From positions 1 through 5,148 of the forward strand of contig DASSWT010000159.1 in assembly GCA_035704555.1 (NCBI GenBank): a stretch of DNA of 5,148 bases, written 5' to 3'. Shown here piece by piece: positions 1 to 5,135 of this stretch (positions within the stretch are counted from its first letter, which is position 1; every line of letters begins with the position of its first letter). This stretch comes from Saccharospirillum sp035704555. Lineage in GTDB: Bacteria; Pseudomonadota; Gammaproteobacteria; Pseudomonadales; Natronospirillaceae. The position numbers were made by a program, and so were the translations under genes. The notes under the pieces are model-generated. The model was not told where the DNA came from and searched no databases. It saw only the letters and a program-made list of their open reading frames with translations.

Positions 1-696
1 CTGGGCCGTTTCCTGAAGATGGTGGTGGAATACAAGCACAAGATCGGGTTTAAGGGTGCCATCCTGATCGAGCCCAAGCCGCAGGAACCTACCAAGCACC
101 AGTACGATTACGACAGCGCCACCGTGTTCGGGTTCCTGCAAAAGCATGGCCTGGAGCACGAAATCAAAGTCAATATTGAAGTGAACCACGCCACCCTGGC
201 CGGTCACACCTTTCAGCATGAACTGGCAACAGCGGCATCCCTCGGTATTCTGGGCTCGGTAGACGCGAACCGGGGCGATTACCAGAATGGCTGGGATACT
301 GACCAGTTCCCCAATAGCGTGGAAGACATGACCCTGGCCTGCTATGAAATCATCAAGGCCGGTGGTTTTCAGACCGGCGGGTTCAATTTCGACACCAAGT
401 TGCGTCGCACTTCGATCGCGGCCGACGACCTGTTCCATGCCCATATTGGCGCCATGGACACCATGGCGCTGGCGTACATCAAGGCCGCTGAGCTTTTTGA
501 GGGGCGGGTGCTGAGTGATTTTGTCGAAGCGCGTTATGCCGGTTGGCAAAGTGAGCTGGGTCGGAAAATACTCGGTGGCGACATGGATTTGGCGGCGACG
601 GCAAAATACGCGGTCGATAACAGCATTGATCCCAAGCCGGTGTCGAGCCGTCAGGAAATGCTGGAAAACCGGGTTAACCGTTTGCTGTACGGCTAG
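1..696 (+). CDS. xylA: xylose isomerase, C-terminal part (5' end outside window)
   Basis: Converts D-xylose to D-xylulose in the cytoplasm, the first step of the isomerase pathway. The frame is open from base 1 and ends at TAG 694-696, giving 231 residues. The sequence closely resembles E. coli XylA (class II, about 440 aa). Counting from the window start with an offset of 208 places every metal ligand at its E. coli position: Glu24 (E232), Glu60 (E268), His63 (H271), Asp88 (D296), Asp99 (D307), Asp101 (D309) and Asp131 (D339). Lys26 matches K234. Signature stretches are IEPKPQEPTKHQYDYD, VNHATLAGH, SVDANRGD and WDTDQFPNS. The missing part is therefore about 208 residues, including the catalytic His/Asp pair near residue 100. 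No internal ATG should be taken as a start. The gene is convergent with xylR, and no clear T-tract terminator follows its stop. Confidence 0.97.
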   Translation: MGRFLKMVVEYKHKIGFKGAILIEPKPQEPTKHQYDYDSATVFGFLQKHGLEHEIKVNIEVNHATLAGHTFQHELATAASLGILGSVDANRGDYQNGWDTDQFPNSVEDMTLACYEIIKAGGFQTGGFNFDTKLRRTSIAADDLFHAHIGAMDTMALAYIKAAELFEGRVLSDFVEARYAGWQSELGRKILGGDMDLAATAKYAVDNSIDPKPVSSRQEMLENRVNRLLYG

Positions 697-744
697 TTCT
701 CTGGAGGGAGGACTGGGTGTATGAAGCGCAGCGAGCGATTGGCA

Positions 745-925
745 CTGGTTACATTTGACCTGTTGATGGCTCCCTCTCCCGTCATACGGGAGAGGGTTCA
801 CTTCTGGTTTTTCCGCATGCCAAGCGAAACCACAGCAGTAACGGCTACGCCGTCCCCCTCTCTCTAACTCTCTCCCCCAGTGGTGGAGAGAGGACTGATA
901 AGTGCAGTGCTTCGATGGACTGGCG
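745..925. repeat. repeat copy 1 (181 bp)
   Basis: Its first 39 bases (745-783) are identical to 926-964 of copy 2. Bases 820-895 match 1013-1088 at 75 of 76 positions. Hairpin A has arms CCCTCTCCCG (772-781) and CGGGAGAGGG (787-796), a perfect 10-bp stem around a 5-nt loop. Hairpin B has arms CTCTCTCC (868-875) and GGAGAGAG (885-892). Compared with copy 2 it lacks 12 bases just after hairpin A. Confidence 0.9.
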
Positions 926-1118
926 CTGGTTACATTTGACCTGTTGATGGCTCCCTCTCCCGTCCCACGGGAGAGGGCTGGGGAGAGGGTTCTCTTATGG
1001 TTTAGCTGCTTTCCAAGCGAAACCACAGCAGTAACGGCTGCGCCGTCCCCCTCTCTCTAACTCTCTCCCCCAGTGGTGGAGAGAGGACAGTTATGTGCGG
1101 CGGCGCGAGTGACTGGAG
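926..1118. repeat. repeat copy 2 (193 bp)
   Basis: The longest copy. Hairpin A has arms 953-962 and 968-977, with the loop changed from TCATA to TCCCA while the 10-bp stem is unchanged. Hairpin B has arms 1061-1068 and 1078-1085. It contains the extra 12 bases CTGGGGAGAGGG (978-989) that repeat the GAGAGGG end of hairpin A. The middle part (about 990-1012) is the most diverged from copy 1. Confidence 0.9.
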
Positions 1119-1194
1119 CTGGTTCTATTTGATCTATTAGTGACCCCCTCGCCCGTTCCACAGTAGAGGCTGGTTTGTTCAGCCGCTAGCGAAA
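1119..1194. repeat. decayed third repeat copy abutting the xylR stop
   Basis: CTGGTTCTATTTGATCTATT (1119-1138) is a mutated form of the unit start. CCCCCTCGCCCGTTCCA (1144-1160) matches the first arm of hairpin A, but the second arm is lost. CTGGTTT (1170-1176) and AGCGAAA (1188-1194) may align with 804-810 and 823-829 of copy 1, which would place the xylR stop codon inside repeat-derived sequence. The first half is convincing. The last 20 bases are a weak alignment. Confidence 0.6.
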
Positions 1195-2370
1195 ATGCTT
1201 CAGGGCCAGGGCGATAACCCCTTTGCCGGTCATGTCTTCTGACCAGGAATAGGGTTCGACCTGAGAGCGGCCTATTAGCTCGGGCACCAGAGCTTCGCTG
1301 ATGCCCTCGTGAATGCCGGCTTCCATAAGGTCGTAGGCGCGTACGCCAGGCCCGGTGACTACCGCGCGTTCCGGGCTTAACAGTGCCAGGATGTTGGCAA
1401 TGCCATAGCCCAGTACTTTCCCCGCCTGGTGAAACAAATCCACGGCATAGGGGTGCTTCTGATGGCCAAGCTCGGTCAGCTTTTGCATCTGCTTCTCCGA
1501 CGGATGACGCCGGTCTGTAGCCGGTAGATCCATTACTGCGCTGGCATCACGATAGAGCGCATAGTCGCCGACGTAGGCTTCGATGCAACCGCGCTTGCCG
1601 CAGGCACACTGCGGACCTTCGTGGCTGTATTTGGTATGGCCAAATTCTGCCGCAGCGCCGAAATGACCGCTGTATAAATTGCCGTTCACGACCAGGCCGC
1701 CACCGACACCATAGCCGATCATGATTACCACAAAGTTATTGCACTGGCTGTAATTCGGGTTTTTCTGGATGGCGTAGGCAATGCTGTTGGCATCGTTGGC
1801 GAGCTCCACCGGGCAATTAAAGGCCTCTTCCAGTGCGCGCGTCAGGTTGACGTTCTTGATGTTTAACGCCGGGCTCCAGACCACGTCGCCTTTGTGCACA
1901 TCAACAAACCCCTGAATAGCGATGCCCACGCTGACCAGCCGGGCGGCATGCTCGGGGTGCTGTTCGAGGAAGCGCCTCGCCTGTTCGACCAGCATCTCGT
2001 TCAGCGAGGCTTGGTCGTGGCGCTGGGTCTTCTGCACTACCACGATCTCATGCGCAATATTGCCCTTCAGGTCACCGAGCATTAGTCGCACTTCATTGAT
2101 CGACAGCTTGATGCCAAGCACAGAGGCGTGCTCGGGGTTGAGATCAATCAACACGCGGGGGCGGCCACGGCCGCCTTTAACATCGGGTCCTTTTACTTCC
2201 TTGATGATGGCGGCGTCTGCCAGTTCAGAGGTAATGGCCGTCACCGTTGCCGGGCTCAGACGAGTGATCTGACCGATATCGACACGAGCCAGTGGGCCGA
2301 AAACGCGCAAGGTGTTGATGATGTCAACGCGGTTATCCGCTCGAATCTGTTCGGTGTCGTTTTTTTTCAT
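1186..2370 (-). CDS. xylR: ROK-family transcriptional repressor, probable xylose regulator XylR
   Basis: 394 aa, the usual size for ROK repressors. An N-terminal winged helix-turn-helix occupies about residues 15-60 (IGQITRLSPATVTAITSELA), followed by a GRGRPR wing and linker (67-72), then the ROK sugar-binding/kinase-like fold. Visible ROK motifs are NDAN (192-195), the glycine-rich GYGVGGGL (219-226), EFGH (242-245) and the zinc motif CACGKRGC (255-262), with His245, Cys255, Cys257 and Cys262 as likely ligands. The DxGxT phosphate motif of ROK kinases is replaced by GIKLS (86-90), so this should be a sugar-sensing repressor and not a kinase. It lies between xylA and a divergent xylFH operon, which supports control of xylose genes; direct ligand specificity is inferred from that context. 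The ATG at 2368-2370 is followed by eight A residues and has no Shine-Dalgarno sequence upstream. No other in-frame start gives an intact HTH. It differs from the AraC-type XylR of E. coli. Confidence 0.88.
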   Translation of the reverse strand: MKKNDTEQIRADNRVDIINTLRVFGPLARVDIGQITRLSPATVTAITSELADAAIIKEVKGPDVKGGRGRPRVLIDLNPEHASVLGIKLSINEVRLMLGDLKGNIAHEIVVVQKTQRHDQASLNEMLVEQARRFLEQHPEHAARLVSVGIAIQGFVDVHKGDVVWSPALNIKNVNLTRALEEAFNCPVELANDANSIAYAIQKNPNYSQCNNFVVIMIGYGVGGGLVVNGNLYSGHFGAAAEFGHTKYSHEGPQCACGKRGCIEAYVGDYALYRDASAVMDLPATDRRHPSEKQMQKLTELGHQKHPYAVDLFHQAGKVLGYGIANILALLSPERAVVTGPGVRAYDLMEAGIHEGISEALVPELIGRSQVEPYSWSEDMTGKGVIALALKHFR

Positions 2371-2404
2371 GCGAGAAGAGCTTGCTGAATGGAATGATCA
2401 AATC

Positions 2405-2433
2405 AGTGTAAACCGGGGGTCTTTTTTAGTCGA
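2405..2433 (-). promoter_or_regulatory. candidate xylR promoter
   Basis: Read on the minus strand, TCGACT (2428-2433, 4/6 to TTGACA), a 17-bp spacer and TACACT (2405-2410, 4/6 to TATAAT). Initiation would fall near 2397 and give a leader of about 27 nt before the xylR ATG. The hexamers are weak, so this is a candidate only. Confidence 0.3.
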
Positions 2434-2441
2434 CTCTAAAA
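2424..2441. promoter_or_regulatory. small dyad over the candidate xylR -35 box
   Basis: TTTTAG (2424-2429) and CTAAAA (2436-2441) form a 6-bp inverted repeat around a 6-bp spacer. An overlapping 8-bp perfect palindrome, AGTCGACT, lies at 2428-2435. The position over the putative xylR -35 would suit autoregulation, but the dyad is short and does not match the dyad upstream of xylF. Confidence 0.25.
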
Positions 2442-2461
2442 TTATTCATAGACATCAGGGA

Positions 2462-2485
2462 GGCAAGCAGGGGTCTGCGGTTGCC
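2462..2485. other. GC-rich bulged hairpin in the divergent region
   Basis: GGCAAGCAG (2462-2470) can pair with CTGC (2475-2478) and TTGCC (2481-2485), a 9-bp stem with a 4-nt loop and a 2-nt GG bulge. It lies upstream of both candidate promoters, so it is probably not transcribed from either. It could be a protein-binding dyad or chance. Confidence 0.25.
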
Positions 2486-2629
2486 CGTCATTGCAGTATC
2501 GCCAGATCAGACGATGAGCAGGCAGGCTGCGCGAGAAGATACTTTGAGTTACAAATTTAAGTGTCTGGTTTTAAACGGGATTTTCCGAATAATGCCCCTT
2601 TTCAGGAGAATTATACCTATTATTTATTG

Positions 2630-2667
2630 ACTTCGGTTATTTTGCGATCAAGAATAACTTCGGGTAT
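2630..2667 (+). repeat. direct repeat ACTTCGG(T/G)TAT in the xylF promoter region
   Basis: The 11-mers at 2630-2640 and 2657-2667 match at 10 of 11 positions and are spaced 27 bp apart. They flank and partly overlap the TTATT-N11-AATAA dyad and the promoter hexamers. Whether they are regulator half-sites or a by-product of a local duplication is not clear. Confidence 0.4.
2636..2658. promoter_or_regulatory. candidate XylR (ROK-type) operator
   Basis: GTTATT (2636-2641) and AATAAC (2653-2658) form a perfect 6-bp inverted repeat around an 11-bp spacer, 23 bp in total, centred on 2647. ROK repressors of the NagC/Mlc group bind A/T-rich dyads with TTATT...AATAA-type arms at about this spacing, so the geometry fits the adjacent ROK gene. 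The site overlaps the candidate -35 box of the xylF promoter, a position suited to repression by blocking RNA polymerase. I found no second copy in the region. Confidence 0.5.
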
Positions 2668-2670
2668 AAA
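2642..2670 (+). promoter_or_regulatory. candidate xylFH promoter
   Basis: TTGCGA (2642-2647, 4/6), a 17-bp spacer and TATAAA (2665-2670, 5/6) make a sigma-70-type promoter with a start near 2677 and a leader of about 70 nt. An overlapping alternative is TTGACT (2627-2632, 4/6), a 17-bp spacer and AAGAAT (2650-2655, 4/6). Both are overlapped by the candidate operator, and AT-rich sequence lies upstream. Confidence 0.5.
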
Positions 2671-2732
2671 AATAAAAATCGGCACAGAGTCCGAGCTACC
2701 CACGACCAACAATAAAAAAATGGACCCGAATC

Positions 2733-2738
2733 AGGAGA
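2733..2738 (+). promoter_or_regulatory. xylF ribosome binding site
   Basis: AGGAGA with a 7-nt spacer to the ATG at 2746. It fixes the start of xylF. Confidence 0.85.
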
Positions 2739-2745
2739 TATAACA

Positions 2746-3783
2746 ATGAAACGAGTACTGATCGCTGCCGCGTTGTCGCTAACTGCGGCTGCTCCCTTAG
2801 TGTCTATGGCGCATGATTTAACGATAGGTGTGTCCTGGTCGAACTTTCAGGAAGAACGCTGGAAAACCGATGAAGCGGCCATCAAGGCGGCCCTTGAAAA
2901 ACTTGGCGCTGAGTATATTTCTGCCGATGCCCAATCATCCGCGTCGAAGCAATTGACCGATATCGAAAGTCTGATCGCCAATGGCGCAGATGCACTGATA
3001 GTGCTCGCTCAGGATTCGAGCGCCATCGGCCCCGCCATTGAGGCGGCCGCCAACGAAGGCATTCCGGTGGTCGGCTATGACCGGCTGATCGAGCACCCCG
3101 ATGCGTTCTATTTAACCTTCGATAACAAAGAGGTTGGCCGGATGCAGGCTCGCGCCGTGCTTGCCGCCCAGCCGAGTGGCAATTACGTCTTCATTAAAGG
3201 CTCACCAGCCGACCCCAATGCTGATTTCCTGCACGCAGGGCAACTGGAAGTGCTGGCATCAGCGATGAACTCCGGAGCCATAGAAAACGTGGGCGAGGCT
3301 TATACCGATTCCTGGCTGCCTGCCAATGCCCAGCGCAATATGGAGCAGATTCTTACCGCCAATAATAACGACGTGGATGCCGTAGTCGCCTCGAATGACG
3401 GTACGGCTGGCGGTGTTATTGCTGCACTGTCTGCACAGGGTATGGATGGTGTTGTACCCGTCTCCGGGCAGGATGGTGACCACGCTGCATTGAACCGCAT
3501 CGCACTCGGTGTGCAAACCGTATCGGTATGGAAAGACTCACGTGAGCTGGGCAAGGCAGCGGCAAATATCGCTTTTTTGATGGCCAATGGTGCAGACATT
3601 GATGAGATTCCCGGCGCTGGTCTGTTCAGTGGTGGGCCCCGGGGCGTAACCATGAACTCCATCTTTCTGAAGCCATTGCCAATCACTGAAGATAACCTGG
3701 ATGTGGTGATCGATGCTGGCTGGGTAACGAAAGAAACGGTATGCCAGGGCGTGCCCGCCGGACGAGTTTCCGTTTGCGATTAA
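2746..3783 (+). CDS. xylF: periplasmic D-xylose-binding protein of ABC transporter
   Basis: 345 aa (E. coli XylF 330). Residues 1-22 are a Sec signal peptide: KR, then a hydrophobic Ala/Leu core, then cleavage after SMA with the mature protein starting HDLTIG. The rest is a periplasmic binding protein of the sugar-binding type I fold. Motifs shared with E. coli XylF are ERW (37-39), YDR (111-113), FDN (125-127), GSPxDxNA (152-159), WLPxNA (190-195), LTANNN (203-208), VVASNDxTAGG (213-223), SGQDxD (240-245) and the VxK lysine (Lys263). Removing the signal peptide puts the Asp-Arg pair at mature 90-91, the ligand-binding position in E. coli XylF. Ligand residues are conserved, so xylose as substrate is well supported. 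The only mature cysteines, Cys333 and Cys344, sit in an extended C-terminus. First gene of the operon, divergent from xylR and followed 71 bases later by xylH. Confidence 0.95.
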   Translation: MKRVLIAAALSLTAAAPLVSMAHDLTIGVSWSNFQEERWKTDEAAIKAALEKLGAEYISADAQSSASKQLTDIESLIANGADALIVLAQDSSAIGPAIEAAANEGIPVVGYDRLIEHPDAFYLTFDNKEVGRMQARAVLAAQPSGNYVFIKGSPADPNADFLHAGQLEVLASAMNSGAIENVGEAYTDSWLPANAQRNMEQILTANNNDVDAVVASNDGTAGGVIAALSAQGMDGVVPVSGQDGDHAALNRIALGVQTVSVWKDSRELGKAAANIAFLMANGADIDEIPGAGLFSGGPRGVTMNSIFLKPLPITEDNLDVVIDAGWVTKETVCQGVPAGRVSVCD

Positions 3784-3796
3784 TGTAATTCAAGAC

Positions 3797-3818
3797 GTCG
3801 GAGGCGAAAGCCTCTGAC
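3797..3818 (+). other. intercistronic stem-loop between xylF and xylH
   Basis: GTCGGAGGC (3797-3805) pairs with GCCTCTGAC (3810-3818) over 9 bp, one of them a G-U wobble, closed by a GAAA tetraloop (3806-3809). It is not followed by a run of T, so it is not a standard terminator. It starts 13 bases after the xylF stop. In binding-protein transporter operons such hairpins often protect the upstream message or reduce read-through, giving more binding protein than permease. That role is inferred here. Confidence 0.6.
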
Positions 3819-3854
3819 TGCTTTCTGAAGACATGGCAAATGGAGCCTCGTGAC

Positions 3855-5135
3855 ATGGTTGAGACGTCGGTCAACCCATTTAAAAAACTATTGGAAGCCA
3901 CTGAGGTAGATACCCGCATCCTGGGAATGGTCGCGGTATTGGGCCTGCTCTGGCTGGGGTTTGGCATTGCCACGGATGGCGCCTTTTTGACCCCGCGTAA
4001 CCTCTGGAATCTGAGCGTCCAGACGTCTTCCATTGCCGTGATGGCAACCGGTATGGTTCTGGTCATCGTGACCCGCAACATCGACTTGTCGGTGGGGTCT
4101 CTACTGGGTTTTACCGGCATGATCATCGCTGTAACCCAGGCTGAATGGCTGCCTGCTCTGTGGGGTTATGATCATTCCATGACCTGGGCGTTAGCCTTGT
4201 TAGTGGGCATGGTAGCCGGCGGACTGGCGGGTGCCCTGCAGGGGTTTGTTATTGCCTATATGGGTGTGCCGGCTTTTATCGTCACACTCGGCGGGCTGCT
4301 GACCTGGCGAGGAGCGGCCTGGTGGGTCACGTCCGGTCGCACGGTGGCACCGATGGATTCAACCTTTCAGATCATGGGGGGCGGACCATCCGGCTCTGTA
4401 GGTGAGCTGGCCACCTGGCTTATTTCGGGTGCGATTTGCCTGATGATCGTGGCTGTTTTCTTGCGGGGCCGACATCTGCGGCGGTTGCACCGGTTTCCGG
4501 TACGCCCGGTTTGGGCTGAATTTGTACTGGCCGGTTTTTACTGTGCTGGCGTAATGGGGGCGGCAGCTATTGCTAACGCCTACCCCTGGCCGTACCGAAT
4601 TGCCGAGCGCTATGCACAAGCTGAGGGCATTCCTGTTCCTGAAGGAGGGCTGGAGATTGCCCACGGGTTTGCCGTGCCCGTATTGATTGCGGTCTTCGTG
4701 GCCGTGGTTATGTCTTTTATCGCGACACGGACCCGGTTTGGGCGTTACGTCTTTGCCATCGGTGGCAATCCGGAAGCGGCTGAGCTTGCCGGGGTGAACA
4801 CTCGCAAAGTGATACTGCTCGTGTTCACCCTGATGGGAATTCTTGCAGCAATCGGCGCAGCCATTTCAACGGCCCGGTTGAACGCCGCCACAAATGCGCT
4901 GGGGACGCTGGATGAGCTCTATGTCATTGCCGCTGCGGTAATTGGTGGTACTTCACTGGCGGGGGGAGTTGGCAAGATCGCCGGCGCTATATTGGGTGCG
5001 CTGGTGATGCAGTCGCTGCAAAGCGGTATGGTCCTGGTGGGTATTGATACGCCCTTGCAAAACATGATTGTCGGGGTGGTATTGGTCATCGCCGTCTGGG
5101 TCGACACCCTGTATCGCAAAAGGAGTTCGTTATGA
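3855..5135 (+). CDS. xylH: D-xylose ABC transporter, membrane permease
   Basis: 426 aa from this start (E. coli XylH 393). An inner-membrane permease of the BPD_transp_2/RbsC-like family, with about ten hydrophobic segments visible, roughly at 21-42, 57-74, 78-93, 110-135, 138-158, 182-203, 220-242, 269-291, 318-340 and 390-415. Family motifs are TDGAFLTPRN (40-49), RNIDLSVGS (74-82), GVPAFIVTLGGLL (137-149), GRYVFAIGGNPEAAELAGVN (296-315) and VIGGTSLAGGVGKIAGA (362-378), all with close counterparts in E. coli XylH. A hydrophilic stretch at about 241-272 (YPWPYRIAERYAQAEGIP...) makes it roughly 25-30 residues longer than the E. coli protein. I chose ATG 3855 because GGAG (3842-3845) lies 9 nt upstream. 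ATG 3840, five codons earlier, has only a weak GAAG and is the alternative. It follows xylF and overlaps the next gene by ATGA. Confidence 0.93.
   Translation: MVETSVNPFKKLLEATEVDTRILGMVAVLGLLWLGFGIATDGAFLTPRNLWNLSVQTSSIAVMATGMVLVIVTRNIDLSVGSLLGFTGMIIAVTQAEWLPALWGYDHSMTWALALLVGMVAGGLAGALQGFVIAYMGVPAFIVTLGGLLTWRGAAWWVTSGRTVAPMDSTFQIMGGGPSGSVGELATWLISGAICLMIVAVFLRGRHLRRLHRFPVRPVWAEFVLAGFYCAGVMGAAAIANAYPWPYRIAERYAQAEGIPVPEGGLEIAHGFAVPVLIAVFVAVVMSFIATRTRFGRYVFAIGGNPEAAELAGVNTRKVILLVFTLMGILAAIGAAISTARLNAATNALGTLDELYVIAAAVIGGTSLAGGVGKIAGAILGALVMQSLQSGMVLVGIDTPLQNMIVGVVLVIAVWVDTLYRKRSSL
5121..5125 (+). promoter_or_regulatory. ribosome binding site of the gene after xylH
   Basis: AGGAG inside the last codons of xylH, 6 nt before the ATG at 5132. 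Together with the ATGA overlap it supports a real, translationally coupled start. Confidence 0.7.

Larger units (their letters stand above)
703..1194. repeat. imperfect tandem repeat array filling the xylA-xylR convergent gap
   Basis: The 489 bases between the two stop codons are built from one repeated unit. The motif CTGGTTACATTTGACC starts at 745 and 926, and a degraded form starts at 1119. The motif GGAGAGAGGAC recurs at 885 and 1078, with a diverged form (GGAGGGAGGAC) at 703, only seven bases after the xylA stop. Spacings are therefore 181-182 and 193 bp. Copy 0 survives only as a tail (about 703-744), copies 1 and 2 are complete, and copy 3 is decayed and runs into the xylR stop. Each complete copy carries two hairpins rich in CCCTCTCC/GGAGAGGG. 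I see no transposase, convincing gene or T-tract terminator. The motif resembles CCCTCTCC-type dispersed intergenic repeats known from many proteobacterial genomes. A role as a bidirectional transcript end or 3'-end stabiliser is inference only. Confidence 0.9.
2371..2745. other. divergent xylR-xylF control region, no gene
   Basis: These 375 bases lie between the start codons of xylR and xylF. The part near xylF (about 2541-2680 and 2710-2745) is clearly AT-rich compared with the flanking genes. The region holds a weak minus-strand promoter with a dyad near xylR, a GC-rich hairpin at 2462-2485, and a cluster of a dyad, direct repeats and promoter hexamers at 2627-2670. I saw no convincing CRP-type TGTGA-N6-TCACA site, riboswitch or RNA gene. 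Confidence 0.75.

Noticed and set aside
515..724. Second open frame overlapping the end of xylA
   Set aside because: It is an out-of-frame shadow of xylA.
772..796. Hairpin A considered as a rho-independent terminator of xylA
   Set aside because: The stem is strong, but no run of T follows on either strand.
745..1185. Repeat array considered as a CRISPR array
   Set aside because: The unit is 181-193 bp with nearly the whole unit repeated. There are no short direct repeats with unique spacers.
703..1194. Repeat array considered as an insertion sequence or its remnant
   Set aside because: There is no transposase-like frame, no terminal inverted repeats bounding the unit, and no target-site duplication that I can see.
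1894..2388. Several plus-strand open frames opposite xylR
   Set aside because: They are antisense shadows of a clearly coding ROK gene and carry no recognisable motifs or ribosome sites.
2611..2669. Inverted pair TTATACC (2611-2617) and GGTATAA (2663-2669)
   Set aside because: The 45-bp separation and the overlap of one arm with the -10 box make a chance match in AT-rich sequence more likely.
2561..2743. 60-codon GTG-started open frame upstream of xylF
   Set aside because: It has no ribosome site, lies across the promoter and operator region, and has an AT-driven composition of the kind expected from non-coding DNA.
3259..4126. Minus-strand open frames opposite xylF and the start of xylH
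   Set aside because: They lie antisense to strongly conserved coding sequence, with no recognisable protein features of their own.
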